Origin: Gammaproteobacteria bacterium
Lineage (GTDB): Bacteria; Pseudomonadota; Gammaproteobacteria; Pseudomonadales; DSM-25080
Reading direction: 5' to 3'
Assembly (NCBI GenBank): GCA_013372965.1
Contig: JABXIR010000145.1
Location: 1 to 16,065 of the forward strand
DNA: 16,065 nt
Shown here: piece by piece, positions 1 through 8,432 of the stretch
Position numbering within the stretch: the first letter of the stretch is position 1
Layout of the letters: each line of letters begins with the position of its first letter
Made by a program: the position numbers and the translations under genes
Notes under the pieces: model-generated
What the model saw: only the letters and a program-made list of their open reading frames with translations
What the model was told of the DNA's origin: nothing
Database searches by the model: none

Positions 1-36
1 AACCGGTGGTTATCCATTCCGCCAAGGTAATCACAC

Positions 37-885
37 ATGATGAGTAGTTTTAAACGCGTTGAAGCCTATCGTGTCCCGGTGTGTGTCGCCGTGGGGATTT
101 GGGTTTTGTGGCGAATCGTCGATGTGTTTTGGCTCAGTGTCGAGCCAGAGCCTGTGCAGGTGCCAGCAGATCTTTCTATTTTAAATTCCACCGCGCCTCG
201 GAGCTCATCAATTACAACGACTGAATTAGAGTCTCTGACGCTCTTTGCTGCGAGCGAAGACTCGGCTTCAATCGAAGCCTCAACAGCGCAAAGTGCTTTT
301 GAGAATCTTCGTGAAACAAGCCTTCAGATTACCCTAAGTGCAGTTGCGGCTAGTGCCGATCCAGACCTAAGTGCAGCAGTTATTGGTGTGAATGGCGAGC
401 AGCGTGTTTATCACGTTGGTGACACGTTGCCCATTCGAGGTGCTGTTTCCATCAGTGAGATCTTCGATAAAACCGTCGTTATTTCGAACAACGGGGCACG
501 CGAGAGACTCAGTCTCGATGATGACGATTACGAGGGTATTAGCGCGGTTGCAAGTTCAACAGACCCCGCGATCACCGCTGGGCTCTCGGTTGATTCACCG
601 CAGGTGTCTAACTTCATTGTATTTCAGCCGGTTCTTAATGGCTTAAGTTTGGAAAGCATTAAAATCGCCCCTGGTCCCGATTCGAGGCTGTTCCAGTTGC
701 TCGAGCTGCAGGCGGGTGATGAAGTGGTGTCGTTCGGTGGCAGAGCGATAGCTCAGTTGACTAACCCTCGCGAGATCGAGCAACTTATTTCAACACAAGA
801 TGAGTTTTCATTTGTAATCCGTCGCGGTAGCGAAACACGTACGATAGAATTCGACAAACGCCTACTGGCGCGTTTGTCTCAATAA
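37..885 (+). CDS. gspC: Type II secretion inner-membrane protein GspC
   Basis: GspC is the inner-membrane component that links the T2SS platform to the secretin and helps select substrates. The 282-residue protein has a short cytoplasmic start, one membrane segment at about residues 13-33, a low-complexity Ser/Glu/Pro-rich linker, a homology region at about 95-160 that in this family binds the secretin N0 domain, and a C-terminal PDZ-like domain at about 195-275. Length is normal for the family. The start is the first of two adjacent ATG codons (37 and 40), behind a weak AAGG-type ribosome site near 24-30; either could be used. It is the first gene of the operon seen here, and its promoter must lie left of the window or in the first 36 bases, where I see no clear one. 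The gene order C-D-E-F strongly supports the call; sequence identity alone would be weaker because GspC diverges quickly. Confidence 0.93.
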   Translation: MMSSFKRVEAYRVPVCVAVGIWVLWRIVDVFWLSVEPEPVQVPADLSILNSTAPRSSSITTTELESLTLFAASEDSASIEASTAQSAFENLRETSLQITLSAVAASADPDLSAAVIGVNGEQRVYHVGDTLPIRGAVSISEIFDKTVVISNNGARERLSLDDDDYEGISAVASSTDPAITAGLSVDSPQVSNFIVFQPVLNGLSLESIKIAPGPDSRLFQLLELQAGDEVVSFGGRAIAQLTNPREIEQLISTQDEFSFVIRRGSETRTIEFDKRLLARLSQ

Positions 886-903
886 TAAAAATGTAGGCTG
901 ATA

Positions 904-2850
904 ATGACCCATCGTAGAGATTCAATAAAACGTAAATTAAGCTCAGTGTTACTGTCGACGTCGATTGCGCTCGCGCCACTTCCCAGCGCTGTTGCACAAG
1001 AGCTCACGGTCAACTTCCGCGATACAGACTTAAAAGAAGTCATTAGTTTCGTATCGGATGTCACAGGCAAAACCATTATCGTTGATCCATTGGTGAGTGG
1101 CCGTGTGATGGTGATGTCCGAAGATCCATTAACACCCGACGAGCTTTATAATTTGTTTCTCGCGGTTCTCGATGTTCACAATTTTGTTGCGGTCGAGACG
1201 GCTGGGGTCGTTCGTATTTTGCCTAAGGCCGATACTCGCACGAGCTCGGTAGCCGTGAGTCAGCCACAATCGAGTGATGCTAATTCTTCTGCACTCGTTA
1301 CCCAAGTCATTACCGTTAACAACGTGTCAGCCACTCAGTTGCTCCCGGTGCTACGTCCAATGGTTCCGCCAGAATCGCATCTAGCGGCTTATGAGCCGAG
1401 TAACTCGATCGTCATTACCGATACCGCAGCCAACGCCTCGCGTATTCGACAGTTGGTTGAAGCATTCGATGCCAGCGTTACCGAAGGGTCTGACGTGATT
1501 AACCTACAGCACGCCTCGGCAGAGTCGATGGCAGCGCTAATCACAACCACCTTACTCGGCGATGCACAGAATCAAGGCATCAAAATAGCCAACGTTACTC
1601 CGGACGCACGCGCTAATCGTCTTCTCATTACGGGCGATCCAATGTCGCGTCAGCGCATTCGTGAATTGGTTGTGTCGCTCGACACACCCGTCATGTCTGA
1701 GAACAATAACCGAGTAATCTACCTCGATTATGCCAATGCGGAAGAGGTGTCTCGGGTCCTCCGGGAGCTAGCGTCCCAAGGGGGCTCTGGAGACACAACA
1801 ACGGCATCTCAAACGACGATTAACTTTGATGCACAAACAAATGCGTTGATCATGGTTGGTGATCCCACGCGCTTAACGATGTTGGCCGACATTGCGGAAC
1901 GACTCGACGTTGAGCGCTCTCAGGTATTGGTCGAGGCAATCATCGTTGAGATCCAAGACACCGCGGGTAAAGAACTTGGGGTGCAGTGGTTGTTCGCCGA
2001 TACCGATAATGGCGGCTATGGAAGTTCAGCCGTACCAGGCTCAGATGCCAATGTCGGCGCAATTACGGCAGCGGCGATTGGGCAGGGTGGCACACCCGAC
2101 ATTCCGGGGCTTGGCGCAGCCTTATCAGCGGTTGAAGGGCAGACTCTCGGCATTGCAGGAATCAACGGTAGCTTTAATTTCAACGTACTGATTAACCTAT
2201 TGCAGGAGCAAGAAGGCGCGAATATTTTATCGACTCCGAGCGTACTGACTACGGATAATCGTCAGGCGGAAATCAACGTAGGGCAAAACGTACCGTTTGT
2301 GACCGGTTCGTATACCGGTCAAGGTGGTAGTACCAATCCTCAAAGTCCTTTCCAAACCATTTCGCGCGAGGACGTGGGTATTGGCTTGATCGTCACACCG
2401 CGCGTTAATCGAGGCGATAAAATTGTGCTCGATATCGAACAAACCGTGTCGAGTTTGTCGGGTAATACCCTTGTCAATGCGTCGGATATCATTACTAACG
2501 AGCGCACCATTAAAACTCAAGTTGTTGCGAACAACGGTGGCTTAGTGGTGCTGGGTGGCCTCATAAAAGACGACCTTCAACAGTATGAGCAGAAGGTTCC
2601 GGTTCTGGGCGATATTCCATTACTTGGTAGTCTGTTTACGTCGACCGGTAATCGTAATGTGAAAACCAATCTATTGGTGTTTATTCGTGCCACGGTGATT
2701 GAGACTGATGATCAGCTTCGCGCTTTGAGCGAGCAACGTTACGAGGCAATTCGTGGCGTACAAGAGCAACGTGATGAACCATCACCACAGTTTTTAGACC
2801 CAATTGAAAACCCCGTCATTAATACGCCGATACAAGAGGAGGTCAATTAA
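904..2850 (+). CDS. gspD: Type II secretion system secretin GspD
   Basis: GspD forms the outer-membrane multimeric channel through which folded proteins leave the cell. The 648-residue precursor has a signal peptide (about 1-31, with a basic start, a hydrophobic stretch and an Ala-Val-Ala region). Periplasmic N0 (about 33-105), N1 (130-192), N2 (195-262) and N3 (267-338) domains follow, and then the secretin core (about 340-600). The core carries the signature VPVLGDIPLLGSLF at 565-578, and GGLIKDD just before it. The tail after about residue 600 is charged and is where some relatives bind a pilotin; no pilotin gene is in the window. The gene lies 18 bases after gspC. Its end overlaps an inverted repeat that covers the start of gspE. 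Length and domain order are typical, and no defect is visible. Confidence 0.97.
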   Translation: MTHRRDSIKRKLSSVLLSTSIALAPLPSAVAQELTVNFRDTDLKEVISFVSDVTGKTIIVDPLVSGRVMVMSEDPLTPDELYNLFLAVLDVHNFVAVETAGVVRILPKADTRTSSVAVSQPQSSDANSSALVTQVITVNNVSATQLLPVLRPMVPPESHLAAYEPSNSIVITDTAANASRIRQLVEAFDASVTEGSDVINLQHASAESMAALITTTLLGDAQNQGIKIANVTPDARANRLLITGDPMSRQRIRELVVSLDTPVMSENNNRVIYLDYANAEEVSRVLRELASQGGSGDTTTASQTTINFDAQTNALIMVGDPTRLTMLADIAERLDVERSQVLVEAIIVEIQDTAGKELGVQWLFADTDNGGYGSSAVPGSDANVGAITAAAIGQGGTPDIPGLGAALSAVEGQTLGIAGINGSFNFNVLINLLQEQEGANILSTPSVLTTDNRQAEINVGQNVPFVTGSYTGQGGSTNPQSPFQTISREDVGIGLIVTPRVNRGDKIVLDIEQTVSSLSGNTLVNASDIITNERTIKTQVVANNGGLVVLGGLIKDDLQQYEQKVPVLGDIPLLGSLFTSTGNRNVKTNLLVFIRATVIETDDQLRALSEQRYEAIRGVQEQRDEPSPQFLDPIENPVINTPIQEEVN

Positions 2851-2859
2851 TATGACCTC
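2839..2859 (+). promoter_or_regulatory. Inverted repeat covering the gspE ribosome site and start codon
   Basis: GAGGTCA at 2839-2845 is perfectly complementary to TGACCTC at 2853-2859, leaving a seven-base loop. The left arm overlaps the ribosome binding site of gspE (AAGAGGAGGT, 2834-2843). The start codon ATG (2852-2854) straddles loop and right arm, and the gspD stop codon TAA (2848-2850) sits in the loop. In the mRNA this hairpin would hide the gspE start until a ribosome finishing gspD opens it. The repeat is seen directly; its effect on translation is inferred. Confidence 0.5.
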
Positions 2860-4327
2860 TAAGGGAGTCCGTTTCCCATACGCCTTTGCTCAAACCAATA
2901 GAGCGTTTTTGCAGTGGTCCGAAGAAGGAGAGGCGACGCTCTGTGGCGTGACGCCATTTACAGCGCTGACCTTGAGTGAAGCTGCTCGTTTAAGTCAGGG
3001 TTTGTTTGCCTTTGAGTCAATTTCAGATGACGACTTCGACTCGCGCTTGACCAAGTTTTACCAGAGCGCCGATGGTGATACGGAAGCTATGGCAGAAGGG
3101 CTGGGCGATGATATGGACCTAACCGACTTGGTCGATGCCATACCCGACGCCGAAGAGCTCATGAATTCAAATGACGACGCGCCGGTTATTCGACTGATTA
3201 ACGCCATATTGGCGCAAGCAATTAGCGCTCAGGCTTCTGATATTCACGTCGAGACGTTCGAAACACGCCTAGTGATTCGATTCCGCATTGATGGCGTCTT
3301 AACCGAGGTACTCTCGCCAAAGCGTGTTCTCGCACCGTTATTGGTCTCTCGACTCAAGGTCATGGCAAAGCTTGATATCGCTGAGAAGCGAATCCCGCAA
3401 GACGGTCGTATCTCAGTGAAGGTAGCAGGCCACGCCATTGATCTTCGGGTATCGACCTTGCCATCGGCTCACGGCGAGCGTGTGGTGTTGCGTATTCTCG
3501 ACAAGCAAAGTAATCAGCTCGATCTGACCCAGTTGTCGATGCCCGCAATTGAGCAACAACGTTACGAATCCTTACTGGCAAGACCACATGGAATCATCTT
3601 GGTTACCGGTCCTACGGGTTCAGGTAAAACTACGACGCTGTATGCCGGCCTCAGCCATATCAATCAGCCGGGGCGTAATATCATGACGATTGAAGACCCA
3701 GTTGAATATGTGATTCCTGGGATTGGTCAAACGCAGGTGCATAGTAAGGTCGGAATGACATTCGCAGCAGGATTGCGCGCTATTCTACGACAAGACCCCG
3801 ACGTCGTTATGGTGGGTGAAATCCGCGATCTAGAAACGGCCGAAATTGCGGTTCAAGCGAGTTTAACCGGCCACTTGGTGTTGAGTACGCTCCATACGAA
3901 CTCTGCTGTCGGTGCGATTTCGCGCCTGATGGACATGGGGGTCGAGCCGTTTCTACTGTCGTCTAGCTTAGTGGGCGTGATGGCACAGCGTCTGGTGCGA
4001 TTGAATTGTAACGAATGCGCCGAACACTACGAAGCCACCGAACTGGATCGTCGCTGGCTTAAGCTGGATGAGTTAGCCAAATTAACGCGTTCTAAAGGGT
4101 GTAGTGCATGCAGTCACACCGGCTTTAAAGGGCGTCGCGCGATTTACGAAATCATTGAAATCGACGATCAGCTTAAACAGATGATCCATGATCGCGTTGC
4201 CGAGTCAGAAATTAGACAAGTGGCACGTAAGCATTCCCAATCGATCGCGGAAGCGGGCCGAGCGCTGGTTTTGCAAGGCTTAACCACGCCAGAGGAAGTC
4301 GCACGTGTTGTCGAGGAGATTCGATAG
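2852..4327 (+). CDS. gspE: Type II secretion cytoplasmic ATPase GspE
   Basis: GspE is the hexameric cytoplasmic ATPase that powers pseudopilus assembly, docked to the membrane through GspL. The 491-residue protein has an N-terminal GspL-binding region, an N2 domain (about 110-225) and a RecA-like motor. Walker A is GPTGSGKTT at 253-261. Aspartate-box acidic residues lie around 281-285, the Walker B region reads DVVMVGEIRD at 317-326, and a histidine box lies around 341-348. Four cysteines in two CxxC pairs (386/389 and 417/420) form the zinc-binding motif typical of GspE. I chose ATG 2852 because a strong ribosome site (AAGAGGAGGT) ends eight bases before it. An in-frame ATG at 2804 would overlap gspD by 47 bases and has no ribosome site. 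All catalytic elements are present. Confidence 0.97.
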   Translation: MTSKGVRFPYAFAQTNRAFLQWSEEGEATLCGVTPFTALTLSEAARLSQGLFAFESISDDDFDSRLTKFYQSADGDTEAMAEGLGDDMDLTDLVDAIPDAEELMNSNDDAPVIRLINAILAQAISAQASDIHVETFETRLVIRFRIDGVLTEVLSPKRVLAPLLVSRLKVMAKLDIAEKRIPQDGRISVKVAGHAIDLRVSTLPSAHGERVVLRILDKQSNQLDLTQLSMPAIEQQRYESLLARPHGIILVTGPTGSGKTTTLYAGLSHINQPGRNIMTIEDPVEYVIPGIGQTQVHSKVGMTFAAGLRAILRQDPDVVMVGEIRDLETAEIAVQASLTGHLVLSTLHTNSAVGAISRLMDMGVEPFLLSSSLVGVMAQRLVRLNCNECAEHYEATELDRRWLKLDELAKLTRSKGCSACSHTGFKGRRAIYEIIEIDDQLKQMIHDRVAESEIRQVARKHSQSIAEAGRALVLQGLTTPEEVARVVEEIR

Positions 4328-5545
4328 TTGGCGGGTTTTTCTTACGAAGCAAAAGACGCCAAAGCGAAAACAAAAAAGGGCGTTATCGAGGCGGATAACG
4401 CTCGCCATGCTCGTGCTTTACTGCGTGAGAAAGGGTTGTTTCCGCTCCGCGTAAAAGAAGCAGCAGAGAGCTCCCAGCGTGAGGGGTTCAATTTTACGTT
4501 CGGCAACCCCATGCGAGGCTCAAAACTGGCGCTGTTCACTCGTCAACTGGCGACATTGGTCGATTCTGCAATGCCGATTGATGAAGCGCTTGCGACCGTA
4601 GCAGCTCAGAGCGAGGGCAACGCGACTAAGCAACTGATACTTCAAGTTCGCTCGAAGCTAGTCGAAGGTCATACCTTAGCGTCAGCATTGGCACAATTTC
4701 CCAATAGCTTCGATACCTTGTACCGGTCGTTGGTTCGAGCAGGGGAAGCATCTGGGCTCTTGGGCGAAGTGCTCGAAGAGCTGGCGGTTCACCTTGAAGA
4801 CAACTTGGACACCCAGCAAAAAGTCATGGGTGCGCTAGCGTATCCGATCATACTGTTGGTGCTGTCAGTTGGTATCGTGACGTATCTTATGACCGCCGTG
4901 GTTCCAGAAATCGTCTCGGTATTCGATCGTAGCGGGCAGGCCCTTCCGAAGCTCACCGAAGTAGTGATTGCCATGAGTGATTATTTGCTTAACTACGGTG
5001 CCATTACCGGGGTGGTCTTGTTAATTATTGCGGTAGGCTTGGCACGTTGGTTGAAAACCGATGCAGTTCGTCCGTCTTGGCATCAATTTATTTTAAGAAT
5101 ACCGATTGCGGGCACGCTGGTTCGTACACTGGAGGCCTCTCGATACGCATCAACGTTAAGTATTTTGGTGGGGGCTGGGGTTAATCTGATTGATGCCCTC
5201 AGAATATGTACCGAAGTACTCAGCAACGAAGTCATGAAATCCGCCAATCAAGCCGTCGTCGAAAAAGTCACGTCGGGATCAAGCTTATTTAAGGCGCTTG
5301 ATGACTCGAAACAATTCCCTTTGTTGCTTGTTCATATGGTGGGTAGCGGAGAGCGAAGTGGCGAGCTTGCGCAAATGTTGAAGCGCGCTTCTATCCACCA
5401 AAATCGGGAGCTCAACGGGAAAATTCAAACGGCGGTCACGGTATTAGAGCCGCTAATGATACTTATTATGGGTGCATTTGTACTGGTGATTGTCTTAGCA
5501 GTACTCATGCCGATGTTAGAAATGAATAATATGGTGAAACTATGA
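4328..5545 (+). CDS. gspF: Type II secretion inner-membrane platform protein GspF
   Basis: GspF is the polytopic platform protein that contacts GspE and GspL during pseudopilus assembly. The 405-residue protein begins with the family hallmark MAGFSYEAKD, followed by the EADNARHARALLREKG region. Two tandem T2SSF domains (about 66-190 and 267-390) follow, with membrane segments near 170-190, 222-240 and 373-393. The start is a TTG placed immediately after the gspE stop (TAGTTG). A GAGGAG ribosome site at 4313-4318 lies nine bases upstream, and the N-terminus fits the family only from this codon, so TTG is well supported. Its end overlaps gspG by four bases (ATGA). Length is normal and no damage is visible. 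Confidence 0.96.
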   Translation: MAGFSYEAKDAKAKTKKGVIEADNARHARALLREKGLFPLRVKEAAESSQREGFNFTFGNPMRGSKLALFTRQLATLVDSAMPIDEALATVAAQSEGNATKQLILQVRSKLVEGHTLASALAQFPNSFDTLYRSLVRAGEASGLLGEVLEELAVHLEDNLDTQQKVMGALAYPIILLVLSVGIVTYLMTAVVPEIVSVFDRSGQALPKLTEVVIAMSDYLLNYGAITGVVLLIIAVGLARWLKTDAVRPSWHQFILRIPIAGTLVRTLEASRYASTLSILVGAGVNLIDALRICTEVLSNEVMKSANQAVVEKVTSGSSLFKALDDSKQFPLLLVHMVGSGERSGELAQMLKRASIHQNRELNGKIQTAVTVLEPLMILIMGAFVLVIVLAVLMPMLEMNNMVKL

Positions 5546-5976
5546 AGTACAGCAAATCGAAGGGATTTAGTTTAATTGAGGTAATCGTCGTCTTGGTGAT
5601 TATCACGCTCTTGGCAAGCATCATCGCACCGAATATCTTGGGTCGTGCCGACGACGCCCGTGTTGGTAAAGCGCGCGCAGACTTTGCCGCGATTGAAGCG
5701 GCATTGAGCATGTATCGTCTTGATAATTATAACTACCCGAGTAGCGAGCAAGGACTGCGGGCTTTGGTTGAGAAGCCGACGATGCAGCCGGTACCTGCAA
5801 ATTGGCGTGCTGATGGCTATTTGTCGGAGCAGCCAATCGATCCATGGGGTAGACCTTACCTCTACCTACACCCAGGTCGTGACGGTCGTCCATTTGATCT
5901 GTTTACATACGGCGCAGATGGCGTTCAAGGCGGCGAAGGTCCTGACGCCGATATCGGCAACTGGATGACCGAGTAA
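5542..5976 (+). CDS. gspG: Major pseudopilin GspG
   Basis: GspG is the main subunit of the periplasmic pseudopilus. The 144-residue precursor has a short basic leader ending in glycine 8, which prepilin peptidase should cut before phenylalanine 9. FSLIE gives the expected glutamate at mature position 5, followed by a long hydrophobic helix. The rest shows the GspG pattern: GRADDAR, a YRLDNYNYP region, DPWGRPY, and a C-terminal loop rich in Gly and Asp (YGADGVQGGEGPDADIGNW) that corresponds to the calcium-binding loop of the family. The ATG overlaps the gspF stop in ATGA, indicating coupled translation. The cleaving enzyme (GspO/PilD) is not encoded in this window. Confidence 0.97.
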   Translation: MKYSKSKGFSLIEVIVVLVIITLLASIIAPNILGRADDARVGKARADFAAIEAALSMYRLDNYNYPSSEQGLRALVEKPTMQPVPANWRADGYLSEQPIDPWGRPYLYLHPGRDGRPFDLFTYGADGVQGGEGPDADIGNWMTE

Positions 5977-5980
5977 GTTA

Positions 5981-6499
5981 ATGCGACGCACTGCGGGTGG
6001 ATTCTCCTTAATCGAGGTAATGGTCGTTATGGCGATTATTGCGATCGGTGTTGCCGTGGCGAGTTTAGCCATTCCATCACGCTTAAGCGCCGACGAGGAC
6101 AATCCGAGTGCCCAGCTGTTTCAGTGGATTAGTGACTGTGCCGACGAGGCGAGGCTGTCGGGTCAAGTTATCGGTCTGCGATTTAAGGCCAATGGACGTG
6201 ACTCTGTGAGTATCGAGGCGCTCAGTTTGAATCAACGTTTAGATCAATGGGCTTCCTCGACCTGTTTTTCAATACCATCAAAAACACTCGAGCTGTCGAT
6301 CAAGGACCTATCGCTTAGCAACTCTGGACTCGCTATTGAAATCGACAACCAGAGCCAGCGTGCTGAAGTACTTCAAGCACATATTATCTTGTTGCCTACC
6401 GGCGAAATCACGCCCTTTAACCTCGAGGTTTTTGGCGATTATCGCGCGACGATCGCTGCTAATGGCTTTGATGAGCTTGTAGTCGAGTACGATCAATGA
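5981..6499 (+). CDS. gspH: Minor pseudopilin GspH
   Basis: GspH is a minor pseudopilin thought to join the tip complex to the GspG shaft. The 172-residue protein starts with MRRTAGG and is predicted to be cut after glycine 7, leaving FSLIEV with glutamate at mature position 5. A hydrophobic helix follows, and then a low-similarity globular domain with a FGDYRATI-type beta segment near the C-terminus. It starts four bases after the gspG stop with only a weak ribosome site, which suggests re-initiation. Its end overlaps gspI by four bases. The globular part is poorly conserved, so the H assignment rests on the methylation motif and on position between G and I. Confidence 0.9.
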   Translation: MRRTAGGFSLIEVMVVMAIIAIGVAVASLAIPSRLSADEDNPSAQLFQWISDCADEARLSGQVIGLRFKANGRDSVSIEALSLNQRLDQWASSTCFSIPSKTLELSIKDLSLSNSGLAIEIDNQSQRAEVLQAHIILLPTGEITPFNLEVFGDYRATIAANGFDELVVEYDQ

Positions 6500-6858
6500 A
6501 GCATCAGCAAGGCTTTACCTTAATTGAAGCATTGGTGGCGTTTGTCATTGTAGCGGTCGCTCTGCCAGCGCTCATTCGATTGATCTCGGTTCAAGGCGAT
6601 GGCATCGCTATTATGCGCGATAAGCTACACGCCCAATGGGTGGCGAGTTACGTTATCGAGAATAAGCGGTTCTATAAAGGCATTAATCGTCGTTGGGACG
6701 CCGATCAAGGAAACCTTGAGATGATGTCTCGCCAATGGCAATGGGAAGAATTTCGAGAGGAGACCGCACTCGACAATTTCTACGAGTATCGATTGGTTAT
6801 TAGAGTCGTCGGTTCCGACGATGTGATTTATGAGGCAAGGCGTTATGCGAGCGAGTGA
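6496..6858 (+). CDS. gspI: Minor pseudopilin GspI
   Basis: GspI is a minor pseudopilin that starts the tip complex with GspJ and GspK. The 120-residue protein has the leader MKHQQG with predicted cleavage after glycine 6, then FTLIEALVAF with glutamate at mature position 5. The mature part includes the WVASYVIENKR segment, which matches the family pattern with A and N near the end of the N-terminal helix, and a short C-terminal sheet. The start overlaps the gspH stop (ATGA), and its last 14 bases overlap the preferred gspJ start. Size is typical for GspI. Confidence 0.94.
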   Translation: MKHQQGFTLIEALVAFVIVAVALPALIRLISVQGDGIAIMRDKLHAQWVASYVIENKRFYKGINRRWDADQGNLEMMSRQWQWEEFREETALDNFYEYRLVIRVVGSDDVIYEARRYASE

Positions 6859-7456
6859 GCGCGGCTTAACACTGGTTGAGGTGCTTGTCGCCATGTTAAT
6901 CGGCGTGTTTGTCGCTTACATTGCCTTTTCGGTGCTTTCTGTGAGCTCAAGTGCGCGTGATCAAATACGAGTTGCCGAACAAGATATGGTGTCGCTTCAA
7001 AGAGCGATTGCGCTCATTAATGATGACTTGCGGTCGATTCGAGCACGTTCCATCCAAGATGAATTTGGCGAAGCTCAGCCTGCGTTACTTGCAGGCGTTG
7101 AGCGTAATCAGTTGCTTGAGCTAACTCGGGGTGGTCGCTATCGGCCGCAGAATATGATGGCTTCGGGGCTCGAGCGAGTTCGCTATCGTCTCAATGACGA
7201 ACAATTGGTTCGTGACGTTTGGTATCAACTCGATCGAGTGCGTGCAGAACCAACGCATTCGGTCGTCGTTATCGAGGGCGTCAAGCGTCTCGAGTTTCGC
7301 TATATCCTTAAAAACGATCGCTTACTGAATGACTTTGACCGTTGGTCGTACGAGCAGTCGGCGCGATCACCATCGGGCTTGCCGAGCGCTGTTGAATGGC
7401 TCATCGAAACAGAGCGAAACGGGGAGGTAAGGCAGTTTGTTACGTTCCAAGACTAA
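6845..7456 (+). CDS. gspJ: Minor pseudopilin GspJ
   Basis: GspJ is a minor pseudopilin of the I-J-K tip complex. I place the start at ATG 6845, giving 203 residues. From here the leader is MRASERG with predicted cleavage after glycine 7, leaving LTLVEVLVAM with glutamate at mature position 5. GAGGCAAGG at 6832-6840 serves as ribosome site. An in-frame ATG at 6830 would add five residues, lengthening the leader, and has no ribosome site before it. The body contains the RAIALINDDLRSIRARSI region and a YRLNDEQLVRDVWYQLD-like stretch typical of GspJ. It overlaps gspI by 14 bases and gspK by 20 bases. Confidence 0.94.
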   Translation: MRASERGLTLVEVLVAMLIGVFVAYIAFSVLSVSSSARDQIRVAEQDMVSLQRAIALINDDLRSIRARSIQDEFGEAQPALLAGVERNQLLELTRGGRYRPQNMMASGLERVRYRLNDEQLVRDVWYQLDRVRAEPTHSVVVIEGVKRLEFRYILKNDRLLNDFDRWSYEQSARSPSGLPSAVEWLIETERNGEVRQFVTFQD

Positions 7457-8432
7457 TCGACAATCGGGCGGTATTTTAATTACTGCGCTCGTCGTTGTGG
7501 TGATCGTCACGGTCTTGGCAACGTCAATCCAGCGCGATTACTACCGCAGTATTACTTTGGTGGAATCGACCCTGTCGCGGCAGGGCGCGTCGTTGGTGAT
7601 GGACTCAACCCCAGATTTAATCGAGACGCTTCTCGCATCGGATCAAGATCATCAGGTGGATTCATTAGCCGATCGCTGGCTTCAGCCCGTCAGCGCGATG
7701 CCGGTTGCTGAAGGTCTATTGTCGGCACAAATTATTGATGCGAATGGCAAACTGAATTTGAATTCGGTGGCGGTTGGTGGCGATGCGGGTGAAGAGTTTA
7801 CGGTGGCTCAGCGACGATTGATACGTCTCCTGCAAACCTTTGACGACTTAGCATTGAGCCAGTATCAAGCCGAACAATTGGTTAAAGCACTCAAAGATTA
7901 CATTGATGAGGACGATTTCGTGGTCGATTTCGAAAGTGCCGAAACCGAATACTACGCGGCGCTCTCGCCGGTGGGATATCGCGCGTCGAATCAGTTACTT
8001 GAATCGATCAGCGAGTTACGCTTTGTTCGCTACTTCACGCCTGAGGTTATTCATCGCTTAACACCCTTCGTTACGATTCTGCCGCACACTGCGTCCGGTT
8101 TTAATGTAAATACCGCATCATCAAATGTACTGCGAACACTGAATACTTTCGATGATCTATCGCCGCTCGACCCGTCAATGGTCACTGCTTGGGAAGAGGT
8201 TCGCACCGAACAACCGTTTGTCGACGAACAGAGCTTCGCTTCGACGCCCACGATTCAGCAATTGCAGTCGGGTAATAGTACGGTAACTATGGATGATCTG
8301 CTGTATGCAAGTGATTATATTGAACTGGCGGTAGACCTTCGTTGGCGGGATCGTCTGTACCTGTTTAGCGCACTGTTGGAACGCGACGGACAACGTGTCA
8401 AACTAATTAAAAAAACAAACGGAATTTTATGA
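7437..8432 (+). CDS. gspK: Minor pseudopilin GspK, tip of the pseudopilus
   Basis: GspK caps the pseudopilus tip. The 331-residue protein is the largest pseudopilin here, as expected, because a helical domain is inserted in it. Its leader is predicted to be cut between glycines 11 and 12, leaving GILITALVVVV; threonine stands at mature position 5 in place of glutamate, which is normal for GspK only. Family patterns include DANGKLNLN (101-109), YIDEDD (155-160) and FNVNTAS (222-228). The start is TTG 7437, within the end of gspJ, with GAGGT at 7424-7428 at good spacing. No upstream ATG fits, and later ones would remove the leader. The stop overlaps gspL by four bases. Confidence 0.95.
   Translation: MLRSKTNRQSGGILITALVVVVIVTVLATSIQRDYYRSITLVESTLSRQGASLVMDSTPDLIETLLASDQDHQVDSLADRWLQPVSAMPVAEGLLSAQIIDANGKLNLNSVAVGGDAGEEFTVAQRRLIRLLQTFDDLALSQYQAEQLVKALKDYIDEDDFVVDFESAETEYYAALSPVGYRASNQLLESISELRFVRYFTPEVIHRLTPFVTILPHTASGFNVNTASSNVLRTLNTFDDLSPLDPSMVTAWEEVRTEQPFVDEQSFASTPTIQQLQSGNSTVTMDDLLYASDYIELAVDLRWRDRLYLFSALLERDGQRVKLIKKTNGIL

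Noticed and set aside
2301..2320. Inverted repeat GACCGGT/ACCGGTC
   Set aside because: It is inside the gspD coding sequence, in a Gly/Thr/Tyr-rich stretch where repeated Thr-Gly codons (ACC GGT) create the symmetry.
2804..2851. Longer gspE reading frame starting at ATG 2804
   Set aside because: It overlaps gspD by 47 bases, has no ribosome site, and adds a basic 16-residue stretch not expected for GspE; ATG 2852 has a strong ribosome site at the right distance.
2227..3587. Minus-strand open frames opposite gspD and gspE (for example 2227-2520 and 3360-3587)
   Set aside because: They are short, overlap well-supported genes, have no recognisable domains, and look like shadows of the coding strand.
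6830..6844. Alternative gspJ start at ATG 6830
   Set aside because: No ribosome site precedes it, while GAGGCAAGG precedes ATG 6845 and gives a normal-length pseudopilin leader.
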